From an uncultured Pelagibacteraceae bacterium (lineage in GTDB: Bacteria > Pseudomonadota > Alphaproteobacteria > Pelagibacterales > Pelagibacteraceae), in assembly GCA_902540595.1 (NCBI GenBank), contig CACBNI010000010.1, positions 1 through 34,380 on the forward strand: DNA of 34,380 bases. The letters run 5' to 3'. The notes under the pieces are model-generated. The model was not told the origin of the DNA. It saw nothing but the letters and a program-made list of their open reading frames with translations, and searched no databases. The translations under genes were made by a program, and so were the position numbers. Of the stretch, positions 9,141-16,695 are shown in pieces. Within the stretch, counting starts at the first letter, position 1. Every line of letters starts with the position of its first letter.

Positions 9141-9159
9141 GAAATAGATAGCGATTCAT

Positions 9160-10485
9160 ATGAACAAGGTGTTAAAAAATTCGTGGGCTTTATTTTTAGG
9201 TATGGGAGCAATTATGCTCGCCTACGGTTTTCAAGGATCACTTTTAGGTGTTCGAGCAGTCAAAGAGGAGTTTAGTTTAACTGCAACCGGATTTATGATG
9301 TCTGGTTATTTTGTTGGATATTTCATAGGAGCAATGACTATTCCTAAATTAATATCAAGGGTTGGTCATATCAGAATCTTTGCAGTTTTTGCATCAATTG
9401 CATCTTTAGTAATTTTAGTTCATGCTGTTTTTGTTAGTCCATTTGTTTGGTTTTTATTAAGAGTGCTTACAGGTATCAGTATGGTCTCTATTTATACTGT
9501 CGCTGAAAGTTGGTTAAATGATAGAGCGAGTAATAAAAACAGAGGAAGTGTTTTATCAATCTATATGGTAATTTTGTATGGTTCAATGGGTATAGGAATG
9601 TTTTTTTTAAACTTTAGTAATCCAATAAATTTTGAACCTTTTATATTAATATCAATAATAACATCAGGTGCATTAATTCCAATCTTACTTACTAAAAGAA
9701 AACCTCCAACATTTAAAAAAATAGAAACTATGACTATTCAAGAGGTTTATATTTCCTCTCCTTTTGGACTGGTAAGTTCATTTCTTTATGGAACAATTCA
9801 ATCTGCATTATTCACATTGCTTGCTGTATACGCTGCAGGTATGAATTTTTCTATTTTTCATATCTCATTAGTTACATTCTTGTTAGCAATTTCTGGCGCA
9901 ATTTCACAGTGGCCAATAGGAAAAATATCAGACATGTATGATAGAAGAAAAGTAATTATTGTTGTGAGTTTTGCTGCAGCCTTTTTTGCATTATGTACAA
10001 TTTTTTCATCCTCACAAATGTATTTACCTGAAGGACTGGGAACAAGTAAATTTTGGTTTTATATTTTTTTAATTTTATTTGCCTTTTGTAGTTTACCAAT
10101 GTTCTCATTGATCCTTGCTCACACAAATGATTTTATTCCTAAAGAAAAATTTGTTGCAGCTGGTGCTAGTTTACAATTTATTTTTGGCTTAGGTGCAATG
10201 GGTGGTCCATTTTTGTGCTCGATTTTTATGGATGTAGCGGGTCTTAATGGTTTTTTTATTTTTCTAATGTTTTTTCATATTATAATTGGAATTTATGGTG
10301 TCTATAGATCTAGAGTTAGACCAGCAGTTGAAAATCCAGACTCTCAATTTATTGCAATGCCTCAGTCAATTACGCCTGCTGGTATTGAATTAAACCCAAC
10401 TACAGAGCCAATTGATGAACCAAAAAAATTAGCTTCTGAAACTGCTGTTGAAGACATAAAAGCTTCAGACCAGCAATCTCAGTAA
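9160..10485 (+). CDS. MFS transporter (YcaD-like)
   Basis: Major facilitator superfamily protein of 441 residues with about twelve membrane helices. The N-half shows the loop GAMTIPKLISRVGHIRIF and the family motif YTVAESWLNDRASNKNRG (about residues 114-131) that marks the YcaD subgroup; the C-half has the second loop GKISDMYDRRKV. A 45-50 residue proline- and acid-rich tail follows the last helix and should be cytosolic. The substrate is unknown. It stands alone between the gshAB-EamA set (54 nt gap) and egtB (70 nt gap). Placement in a thiol gene block suggests, as inference only, uptake or export of a related metabolite. Confidence 0.87.
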   Translation: MNKVLKNSWALFLGMGAIMLAYGFQGSLLGVRAVKEEFSLTATGFMMSGYFVGYFIGAMTIPKLISRVGHIRIFAVFASIASLVILVHAVFVSPFVWFLLRVLTGISMVSIYTVAESWLNDRASNKNRGSVLSIYMVILYGSMGIGMFFLNFSNPINFEPFILISIITSGALIPILLTKRKPPTFKKIETMTIQEVYISSPFGLVSSFLYGTIQSALFTLLAVYAAGMNFSIFHISLVTFLLAISGAISQWPIGKISDMYDRRKVIIVVSFAAAFFALCTIFSSSQMYLPEGLGTSKFWFYIFLILFAFCSLPMFSLILAHTNDFIPKEKFVAAGASLQFIFGLGAMGGPFLCSIFMDVAGLNGFFIFLMFFHIIIGIYGVYRSRVRPAVENPDSQFIAMPQSITPAGIELNPTTEPIDEPKKLASETAVEDIKASDQQSQ

Positions 10486-10555
10486 TTTTAACAATCAGCG
10501 TCGTTTTGTAAAGTGAACTATGTTGGCTTTATTGTTATTTTTATAAAGTAATCTT

Positions 10556-11779
10556 ATGAATAATAACGATATTCAGAACTTGTTTAAGAAAACACGAAAT
10601 CAATCGATTAAAGTTGTTGAAAATCTAAGTCCAGAGGACATGAATATCCAATCGATGGAAGATGCTTCCCCTATTAAATGGCATCTAGCTCACACTACTT
10701 GGTTTTTTGAAAAATTCGTTTTAAGCAAAATAAAATCTAATTATAAATATTTTAATGAGAACTATAATTATTTATTTAATTCCTATTATGTCAAAGCAGG
10801 TCCAAGATACACAAGATCACTTCGAAACATAATTTCGCGCCCAGGGATTGAAGAGGTTCTAGAATATAGGCAAACTATAAACCATAGAGTCACAGAGTTA
10901 TGTCAGTCAAGTAACTCCAATTTAGATATGATTGAGGTAGGCTGTCACCATGAAATGCAACATCAAGAATTAATGCTAACAGATTTACAACATGGTTTAA
11001 GTTTCAACCCTTCTGGTCCCAAGTATGATCAAACAAAAAAAAATATTGAAAATGAAAATATTCAACAAGAATGGATTGGTTTTAAAAAAGGTATTAGGAG
11101 TATAGGTACAGATGATGAAAATTTCTCTTTCGATTGTGAGCGACCTAAACATGAAGTTTTAATCCTACCCTTTGAAATATCAAACAAGTTAGTAACAAAT
11201 GGTGAATGGATCGAGTTTATTGATAATGATTGTTATAATAAAAGTGAATATTGGTTGTCCGATGGATTTTCAACATGTCAAAAAGAAAATTGGCAGTCCC
11301 CTCTTTATTGGAAAAAAAAAGAAGGTAAATGGTTTCACTTCACTTTAAATGGAAACAAAGAAATAAATCTCAATGCACCTGTAAGTAATATTAGCTATTT
11401 TGAAGCTGACGCTTTTGCAAGGTGGAAAAATAAACGACTTCCAACAGAATTTGAATGGGAAATTGCTTCTAATGATCATATTCACGGGAATTTTTTAGAA
11501 AATAAAATATATCAGCCATATTCAAAAAAAAATGGTGTAGATTTAAATCAACATTGGGGACACGTATGGGAGTGGACTTCTTCAAACTTCTCTCCTTATC
11601 CAGGGTTTAAATATCACAATGATGATATCAGCGAATACAATGGTAAATTTATGGTCAACCAGATGGTGTTAAAAGGAGGCTCTTGCCTTACACCTAAAGA
11701 TCAAATGAGAAAATCATATCGTAATTTCTTTTATCCTCATCAAAGATGGCAAATGTCTGGGCTAAGACTTGCTAAATGA
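10556..11779 (+). CDS. egtB: Ergothioneine sulfoxide synthase EgtB
   Basis: Non-heme iron enzyme that joins the sulfur of cysteine or gamma-glutamylcysteine to the imidazole of trimethylhistidine (hercynine). The 407 residues show the expected DinB-like N-domain with WHLAHTTWFFE (His43, His46) and CHHEMQHQELMLTD (His122, His126), giving the three-His iron site, then a formylglycine-enzyme-like C-domain with NGEWIEFID, RLPTEFEWEIA, GHVWEWTSS, VLKGGSC and the terminal SGLRLAK. There is no C-terminal methyltransferase domain, so it is not OvoA; no SenB-like gene is seen nearby, so SenA is less likely. Whether it uses cysteine or gamma-glutamylcysteine cannot be decided, but gshA lies in the same block. 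Confidence 0.93.
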   Translation: MNNNDIQNLFKKTRNQSIKVVENLSPEDMNIQSMEDASPIKWHLAHTTWFFEKFVLSKIKSNYKYFNENYNYLFNSYYVKAGPRYTRSLRNIISRPGIEEVLEYRQTINHRVTELCQSSNSNLDMIEVGCHHEMQHQELMLTDLQHGLSFNPSGPKYDQTKKNIENENIQQEWIGFKKGIRSIGTDDENFSFDCERPKHEVLILPFEISNKLVTNGEWIEFIDNDCYNKSEYWLSDGFSTCQKENWQSPLYWKKKEGKWFHFTLNGNKEINLNAPVSNISYFEADAFARWKNKRLPTEFEWEIASNDHIHGNFLENKIYQPYSKKNGVDLNQHWGHVWEWTSSNFSPYPGFKYHNDDISEYNGKFMVNQMVLKGGSCLTPKDQMRKSYRNFFYPHQRWQMSGLRLAK

Positions 11780-11802
11780 GAGAATTTTTGTATGACTAGA
11801 AC

Positions 11803-11820
11803 AAAAAGCTAAACTTTTTT
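11803..11820 (+). terminator. Weak possible terminator after egtB
   Basis: AAAAAG (11803-11808), loop CTAAA, CTTTTT (11814-11819) and one more T form a 6-bp AT-rich hairpin ending in a T-run, 24 nt after the egtB stop. It would separate egtB from the oxygenase-methyltransferase-egtD set. Low stem stability keeps confidence low. Confidence 0.3.
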
Positions 11821-11839
11821 CATATAAATCAATCATTAC

Positions 11840-11872
11840 ATGTCAAAACGCGCTGTTACTAAAAAAAAATAA
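11840..11872 (+). other. Ten-codon ORF MSKRAVTKKK between egtB and the oxygenase
   Basis: An ATG-to-TAA frame of ten codons lies in the 112 nt gap after egtB and ends 19 nt before the oxygenase start. It is basic (MSKRAVTKKK). No good ribosome site precedes it. It may be chance, a leader peptide, or the surviving start of a lost gene. Confidence 0.2.
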
Positions 11873-11891
11873 AACTATAAGAACAATCTAA

Positions 11892-12890
11892 ATGTTTAAA
11901 TCTAATACAAATGTAAATTCTAAACTAACTGATGCTACGGATATTAATAAACCATGGGATAAGGATAATCAGGCCTGGTGGGACTGGTATGTTAGTCTAG
12001 CAGATAATAATGTTAAAGAAAATGAAATTATTAATGCCGATCCTTTACCAGATATTACAATACCCAGTGATGATGAAGTTATCTCAGAATTAGCTAAGCC
12101 CTACCATTTAACTAATGATCAAATTGATTTTTTTAAAAAAAATGGTTTTATTAAACTTAAAAAAGTTTTTTCACCTGGGGCCGTGCTAAAACTTAGATCT
12201 GAGTTAATTAGTTTATTAAAAGAAGAATTTAACTTTGATCCAGATAAGGGAGCACATGCGCGTTTCCTTAGTCTTGAAATGATTTGGCCTGACAACGCAC
12301 TGCTTCGTGCTTATGTATTATCACCTCGTCTAGGGCAAATTTCAGCAGGTCTTCTTGGAGTACCAGCTGTTAGACTTTATCATGACAATGTATTAGCTAA
12401 ACAAACTGGTTGTGGTCGTACCCCGTGGCACTTCGACGATCATCATTTTCCTCTAGATACCAATGACGTAGTTACTGCTTGGGTGCCTGCACAGCCAATT
12501 CCTCTTGAGATGGGACCGCTTTCTTTCGCTTATCCGCTCGATGTCCACAAATTAGTCAATGCAGTTACGTTTGAAAAGACTGGTACTGGATATGACCGTG
12601 GGGTCACAGATGTTTTTTCAAAAAATAATGTAACTGTGAATGAAACCCCATTTGAACTGGGTGAAGTTAGCTTTCATCATAATTTAAATTTTCATACCGC
12701 TTCACGCAACCGAACTAATCGTAGTCGAGTGGCTCTTGCCAATACTTATTATCGTGATGGAGCGAGAATAGTTGATTCACCTACAATGGTTTCTGGTGAC
12801 TGGCGGAAATTTGTACCAAATGTCAAACCAGGAGACTTGGCTGCTAGTCCACTAAATCCGATTTGTTGGCCAGTAAAAGATAAATCATGA
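11892..12890 (+). CDS. PhyH-type Fe(II)/2-oxoglutarate oxygenase within the ergothioneine genes
   Basis: Phytanoyl-CoA dioxygenase (PhyH) family protein, 332 residues. The iron triad is visible as HxD in TPWHFDDHHFPLD (His180, Asp182) and the distal His in NLNFHTASRNRTNRSR (His268), with Arg279 placed to bind 2-oxoglutarate. The N-terminal 60 residues are Trp-rich and acidic (KPWDKDNQAWWDWY) and are not part of the core fold. Members hydroxylate, demethylate or desaturate small metabolites; the substrate here is unknown. It overlaps the methyltransferase by 4 nt (ATGA). Base composition is striking: 34 of 60 bases are G or C at 12481-12540, against about 13 of 60 at 14461-14520 in egtD. Codon choice (CGT, CGC, GCG) also differs from its neighbours, suggesting transfer. 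The enzyme family is secure, the role in thiol-imidazole metabolism is inference. Confidence 0.88.
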   Translation: MFKSNTNVNSKLTDATDINKPWDKDNQAWWDWYVSLADNNVKENEIINADPLPDITIPSDDEVISELAKPYHLTNDQIDFFKKNGFIKLKKVFSPGAVLKLRSELISLLKEEFNFDPDKGAHARFLSLEMIWPDNALLRAYVLSPRLGQISAGLLGVPAVRLYHDNVLAKQTGCGRTPWHFDDHHFPLDTNDVVTAWVPAQPIPLEMGPLSFAYPLDVHKLVNAVTFEKTGTGYDRGVTDVFSKNNVTVNETPFELGEVSFHHNLNFHTASRNRTNRSRVALANTYYRDGARIVDSPTMVSGDWRKFVPNVKPGDLAASPLNPICWPVKDKS

Positions 12891-13807
12891 AAAACATAAA
12901 TAACCAAAATGGATTAAATTCGATCTGGACTAAAAGTCTTGCTCGTAATCTTCATCCTAATGGTAATGCTTTAGTTGATCATTTAAAAACAATCCATCAA
13001 GAAAATACTGGATTTACTGAGGCATGTGCAAGTTCTTGTCGTGATGAAGCTGGACGTAATAGTTATGAATGGCTAAGTGAAGTTGTGCCTGATAACGCGA
13101 TTTTGAGTGTATTAGATCTTGCTTGCGGGTCAGGGCCATTATTAAAAATTTTATTTGATCGTAATAAAAATTTAAATTTAAAAGGTATAGACATGTGTCC
13201 TGAAGAATTAGTATTAGCTAAAACTCGTCTTAAAAATAGTGGAGTTAATCTTATCGAGTCAAAAGCTCAAAATTTGACAGCAATAAAAGACAACTCTATA
13301 GACATTGTGTTATGTCATTGGGCTTTAACATTAATGGACCCCGTAGCTCCTGTTTTAGATGAAGTCAAACGAGTTTTAACTTCTGACGGTCAGTTTGCAG
13401 CATTAGTTGATGGACCAATGAATGCAGCATCTGGTTATGCAGAGGTACACGATTTAATTTATAGTTATGTACAAGAAGAAATACCTAGTTATGGAGAGAT
13501 TGATTTAGGTGATCCAAGGATACGAGGATCTGAAAGTCTAAGTAATCTTGCACATAAAGCCTTTCCAGAAGCAAGTGTGACTATCGAAACAAATGTTGTA
13601 TCTATGGAAGGACCAGTTACTAAAGTAGCTGAAATTGCTTCGGGATTTTTTTACGCAGCATTTATCTTAAAACCAGAAAAAAGAAAATTAATGATTAAAA
13701 ATTTATCGAACTTGCTCACAATATCTAAAGTGAGCACAGATAATGAAAGACAAGGACGATTTTCAATGCCAATTAGTCGTCTTTTAGTAAGGCAAAATAT
13801 AAAATGA
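12887..13807 (+). CDS. Class I SAM-dependent methyltransferase coupled to PhyH and egtD
   Basis: Rossmann-fold methyltransferase of 306 residues. Motif I is VLDLACGSG (residues 75-83), followed by the acidic KGIDMCPEE at the end of strand 2, and motif IV-like IVLCHWALTLMDP near residue 140; the C-domain carries DLGDPRIRGSESLSNLAH. It is small-molecule-like rather than a nucleic-acid methylase. Its ATG overlaps the oxygenase stop (ATGA) and its TGA overlaps the egtD ATG, so PhyH, this gene and egtD should be made together. Like PhyH it uses CGT codons more than its neighbours. It is unrelated in sequence to EgtD, which already does the known methylation of histidine, so its presence implies an extra methylation step. 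Substrate unknown. Confidence 0.85.
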   Translation: MKNINNQNGLNSIWTKSLARNLHPNGNALVDHLKTIHQENTGFTEACASSCRDEAGRNSYEWLSEVVPDNAILSVLDLACGSGPLLKILFDRNKNLNLKGIDMCPEELVLAKTRLKNSGVNLIESKAQNLTAIKDNSIDIVLCHWALTLMDPVAPVLDEVKRVLTSDGQFAALVDGPMNAASGYAEVHDLIYSYVQEEIPSYGEIDLGDPRIRGSESLSNLAHKAFPEASVTIETNVVSMEGPVTKVAEIASGFFYAAFILKPEKRKLMIKNLSNLLTISKVSTDNERQGRFSMPISRLLVRQNIK

Positions 13808-14718
13808 AATCATTTTTACAAGAAGTAAATCTCGGTTTAAGTAAAAAAAATAAGGAGTTGAGTTCCAAATGGTTTTATGATTTTCGTGGATCAAAACTTT
13901 TTGAACAAATTACTAAGTTAAAAACATATTACCCAACAAGAACTGAAAGAAAAATTTTAAAAGATAATAAAATTGAAATTGCTAATAAAATAGGTAAGCG
14001 AGCAGTTTTAATTGAACCAGGTGCTGGTGACTTCAAAAAAATAGCTATTTTTCTCAACAATTTAGATAAGCCAAAAAAATATATACCTTTGGATATTTCA
14101 GAAGATTATATAAAAAAGATATCTCAAAGTTTTAAAAAAAAATTTCCAAAAATAGCTATTACTCCTAAAGGATATGACTTTTCTAGAAATAATAAACTAC
14201 CTTTTAAAATCAATTCGTCTGAAAATATAATTATATTTTTTCCAGGATCAACCATTGGTAATTTTGAAGAGAAGGATGCTGTTAAATTTTTAAAAATGTT
14301 AAAATCAAAATTTAAAGCAAAAAAAATTATCATTGGAGCTGATTTAGTAAAAGATATCCCAACTCTAATTACTGCTTATGATGACAAAAAAGGGGTGACT
14401 GCAAAATTCAATAAAAATATTTTACGAAGAATTAATACTGAATTAGGTGCAGATATAAATCTGAATTATTATCAACATTTAGCCATTTATAATAAACAAA
14501 AAAAAAGAATTGAGATGAGACTAAAATCAAAAAAACAAAATAATATTACAATTAATGGTTCAAATTATTTAATTAAAAAAAATGAAGAGATACATACAGA
14601 GAATTCTCATAAATATACGATTAGATCCTTCAAAAACTTGGCTAATAAAGCTGGATGGAAACTAGATAAAACTTGGGTTGATGGTAAAAAACTTTTTAGT
14701 GTTAATTGTCTAAGTTAA
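13804..14718 (+). CDS. egtD: Histidine N-alpha-methyltransferase EgtD
   Basis: Transfers three methyl groups from SAM to the alpha-amino group of histidine, making hercynine for EgtB. The 304 residues match the DUF2260/EgtD family: SSKWFYDFRGSKLFEQITKL (about residues 20-39), the YYPTRTERKIL segment, the SAM-binding IEPGAGDFKK (motif I, about 68-77), YIPLDISEDYI, and FFPGSTIGNFE (about 141-151). The gene is extremely AT- and lysine-rich, in contrast to the two genes before it. It overlaps the methyltransferase by 4 nt. In most ergothioneine operons egtD lies directly beside egtB; here two additional genes separate them. Confidence 0.92.
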   Translation: MKSFLQEVNLGLSKKNKELSSKWFYDFRGSKLFEQITKLKTYYPTRTERKILKDNKIEIANKIGKRAVLIEPGAGDFKKIAIFLNNLDKPKKYIPLDISEDYIKKISQSFKKKFPKIAITPKGYDFSRNNKLPFKINSSENIIIFFPGSTIGNFEEKDAVKFLKMLKSKFKAKKIIIGADLVKDIPTLITAYDDKKGVTAKFNKNILRRINTELGADINLNYYQHLAIYNKQKKRIEMRLKSKKQNNITINGSNYLIKKNEEIHTENSHKYTIRSFKNLANKAGWKLDKTWVDGKKLFSVNCLS

Positions 14719-14725
14719 GTAAGTT

Positions 14726-14809
14726 TCACTCATCAGAAAAATATTCAACTTCCTCAAATCGATCTGTTGGGAAAAGCCAATAAAATCCAAATGTTTCACC
14801 ACTATTATT
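14726..14809 (-). pseudogene. Possible protein-end remnant
   Basis: On the minus strand a 27-codon open stretch without a start codon ends in TGA at 14726-14728 and reads ...FGFYWLFPTDRFEEVEYFSDE. Its composition is protein-like and less AT-rich than the surroundings, and a stop lies just upstream. It may be the tail of a deleted gene, or chance. I do not recognise the family. Confidence 0.22.
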
Positions 14810-14846
14810 TTATAGAATTACCAGATACAAAAGAGATAAAACAAAA

Positions 14847-14916
14847 AATAGGTTAATGTGAATAAAGAAAATGCAAGTAAACTGTGGAAAATGATACAGG
14901 AAGCTGGCGATTATTT
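14847..14916 (+). repeat. Direct repeat copy A
   Basis: About 70 bases match 16696-16762 (copy B). From the GTG start codon onward 56 of 59 bases are identical; copy A has an extra AAT just before the GTG. Similarity begins a few bases upstream of the start codon and stops abruptly inside codon 20. Confidence 0.85.
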
Positions 14917-14926
14917 ACGGAGTTAG
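14858..14926 (+). pseudogene. Truncated copy of the small conserved gene at 16704
   Basis: From the GTG at 14858 the frame reads MNKENASKLWKMIQEAGDYL and then RS and a TAG stop (14924-14926). The first 20 residues match the 75-residue protein at 16704 with one change (Leu to Met). Two of the three base differences are silent AAT/AAC exchanges. The rest of the gene is missing, so this is a 5' fragment left by duplication or recombination, not a working gene. Confidence 0.8.
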
Positions 14927-14934
14927 AGGGACAT

Positions 14935-14959
14935 ACTAGCTCACACTAGCTTGCACTAG
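14935..14959 (+). repeat. Three ACTAG repeats at exact 10-bp spacing
   Basis: ACTAG occurs at 14935-14939, 14945-14949 and 14955-14959, so each copy falls on the same helical face. The wider pattern CACTAG recurs in the last two copies. It lies in the gene-poor scar region ahead of the yajQ fragment. Function unknown; it could bind a protein or be a short slippage repeat. Confidence 0.5.
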
Positions 14960-14970
14960 ATCCAATCCAA

Positions 14971-14996
14971 ATAGTTAGTTAGAAAGAAATAACTAT
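14971..14996 (+). promoter_or_regulatory. Inverted repeat upstream of the yajQ fragment
   Basis: ATAGTTA (14971-14977) and TAACTAT (14990-14996) are a perfect 7-bp inverted repeat with a 12-nt spacer, ending 4 nt before a strong ribosome site. It could be an operator or a weak leader hairpin. Confidence 0.35.
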
Positions 14997-15000
14997 TGTA

Positions 15001-15008
15001 GAGGTGGA
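15001..15008 (+). promoter_or_regulatory. Strong Shine-Dalgarno site for the yajQ fragment
   Basis: GAGGTGGA lies directly before the ATG at 15011 and is a far better match to the 16S anti-SD than most sites in this window. A good ribosome site on a truncated gene is unusual and is the main reason to think the fragment may be translated. Confidence 0.55.
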
Positions 15009-15010
15009 TT

Positions 15011-15277
15011 ATGGGCACACAAAAACTAGACCAGAAACTAGATCAAGTTGATATAAAGCAAACTAGACCGATAAGGTTTAAGGACGAATCAATCAATAAA
15101 GTTAGGAATGAAAATAATTGGAGATATAAAAAACTTAAATTTAAAATCCAAATCAAAATTCAAAGAGAAGAACTAAGAGTAGATGGAAAAAAAAGAGATG
15201 AGCTCCAGGATGCTATATCTGCTATTAAAAGAATTGATATTGGTCTTCTAGTAGAATTTATTAATTTTAGAGATTAA
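15011..15277 (+). pseudogene. yajQ: YajQ (DUF520) C-terminal fragment with foreign N-terminus
   Basis: The 88-residue frame ends with [20 protein letters not shown], then [12 protein letters not shown] and the terminus EFINFRD, which matches the C-terminal part of the second domain of YajQ, a family of about 160 residues that binds cyclic di-GMP or nucleic acids. The first domain is absent. The first ~40 residues ([19 protein letters not shown] and on) do not look like YajQ, though [11 protein letters not shown] may be a degraded piece of its linker. The gene is therefore 5'-truncated or rearranged. It sits between the truncated gene copy at 14858 and a minus-strand membrane protein. A strong ribosome site is present, so a short product cannot be excluded. 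Confidence 0.65.
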
Positions 15278-15307
15278 ATTTTTTAATCTATCTTATAATT
15301 AATTGGT

Positions 15308-16603
15308 TTAATCTTTGGTTAAATCATAAATATATTCAGCAACTTTTTTGTAACCTAGGATATTATAGTGATTAGGTTTTTCAAATGGAAAAAGTTTTAA
15401 TGGATTGTCTTCTTTCTGAAAAACATTTTTGTGAATATCAATAAATGGAATATTGAGTTTATTAACAATTTCTTTAACTAAATTATAGTTTTTATCATTT
15501 AATTTTTTCTGTCTATGACTATTATAATGACTATAACCTGGTAAATATACAAAATATAACTTTGCGTCGTTTGATATAGTTAAGGCCTTTGCGCTCATAA
15601 GTATTTTTTCTAACTTTGGAAACGATGTCTCAACTTGTTTAAGGATAAATTGTTGTTTAATTAAATACCTTAATCTAAATAATTTAATAAATTTTATTAT
15701 CTTAATCTTAGTAGTTTCTTTTTCTATTGTTATCTTTTTGATTTCTAAGTTATTTATTTCATTTTGTCTCAATTTAAGATTTTGAGAAAATTCTGAATCA
15801 AGAAGATATTTATGAAGAGTTTCATTTCGTAATTCTCCCCATAAATCAGAAAGATCATTTTGATAATATAGCCATAAAACCTTTTTAACTTTAGGGTTTA
15901 AATACTCTCTCAAACTAGCATACTCTCTTAATGGACCATTACCCATAAATCCTAAATTCAAGACTGATTTGTTTGAAAGAATTCTTAGAACAGAAGAAAT
16001 ATCATGAGGTCTATTTACACATGATCCGTGAGCGAAAGAGTCTCCAGTTACAAGATATTCAACTTGTTGTTTATCCCATTCATCATCAGGATTATTAAAT
16101 CCATACCTGTCACTTTCGTAGATAGAAAAATAACCATTTTCATTACACATAACGGTTTTAGAATTTGATATTGTTGATAATGGCAAAATACTTGAAGTGG
16201 TTTTAAAGTATGCTTTTGGATGTATACCAATTATAGTTTGACTATCTGTATTTTTTAAATCTTTATAAACTTCAATTTTAGATCTGTTGTCCCATTTTGT
16301 GCTTGTTTGTTTTTCATATATATACTTATTTTTGTAACTCTTTAAAAATAAATAACTTTCAAACAAATATAATGAAAAAATAATACTCAAACTTATAATT
16401 ACTAAATATTCTCTAATTTTTGTATTTAAATAAAAATTAATTATTGAAAAAATTACTAATATTAAACAAACTATATAATAATTAATATAATAACTTCGAT
16501 TATTTCCTTCATAATAAATTTCTGATTTATAAAATATATAGATTGTTATCAGCAAAGATATTAGCAATGTGAAATATGCAAAAAACTTTATAAAAAATTT
16601 CAT
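15308..16603 (-). CDS. Membrane-anchored SGNH/GDSL hydrolase-like protein
   Basis: 431 residues: three N-terminal membrane helices (about 5-24, 40-58 and 67-87) followed by a large extracytoplasmic domain. The domain has RYGFNNPDDEW, then the nucleophile block TGDSFAHGSC (Ser189), a glycine-rich LGFMGNGP block, WLYYQNDLSDL with the block III Asn, and PNHYNILGYKKVAEYI near the C-terminus. The Asp that usually sits two to three residues before the last His is not seen, so the triad may be altered. Related proteins add or remove acyl groups on surface polysaccharide. It is very AT-rich and lies alone on the minus strand between two direct repeats, so it is probably accessory. Substrate unknown. 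Confidence 0.75.
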   Translation of the reverse strand: MKFFIKFFAYFTLLISLLITIYIFYKSEIYYEGNNRSYYINYYIVCLILVIFSIINFYLNTKIREYLVIISLSIIFSLYLFESYLFLKSYKNKYIYEKQTSTKWDNRSKIEVYKDLKNTDSQTIIGIHPKAYFKTTSSILPLSTISNSKTVMCNENGYFSIYESDRYGFNNPDDEWDKQQVEYLVTGDSFAHGSCVNRPHDISSVLRILSNKSVLNLGFMGNGPLREYASLREYLNPKVKKVLWLYYQNDLSDLWGELRNETLHKYLLDSEFSQNLKLRQNEINNLEIKKITIEKETTKIKIIKFIKLFRLRYLIKQQFILKQVETSFPKLEKILMSAKALTISNDAKLYFVYLPGYSHYNSHRQKKLNDKNYNLVKEIVNKLNIPFIDIHKNVFQKEDNPLKLFPFEKPNHYNILGYKKVAEYIYDLTKD

Positions 16604-16695
16604 TTAAAATATAAATATAATTACAGATATAAATAATTTTCATGATAAAATAAATAAATCCTTAAACGAAAAGGGTTTGGAGCAAATTAGGATTT

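Noticed and set aside
10556..11779. OvoA (ovothiol) or SenA (selenoneine) instead of EgtB
   Set aside because: OvoA carries a C-terminal methyltransferase domain and is about 700 residues; this protein is 407. No SenB-like glycosyltransferase or SenC-like selenium gene is adjacent, and egtD is in the same locus.
12887..13807. Methyltransferase as a second EgtD or fused OvoA domain
   Set aside because: Its motif I (VLDLACGSG) and general sequence are a standard class I type and share no EgtD signatures such as FFPGSTIGNFE.
14935..14996. CRISPR array or tRNA gene
   Set aside because: The repeats are only 5-6 bases with 5-base spacers, and no cloverleaf can be drawn.
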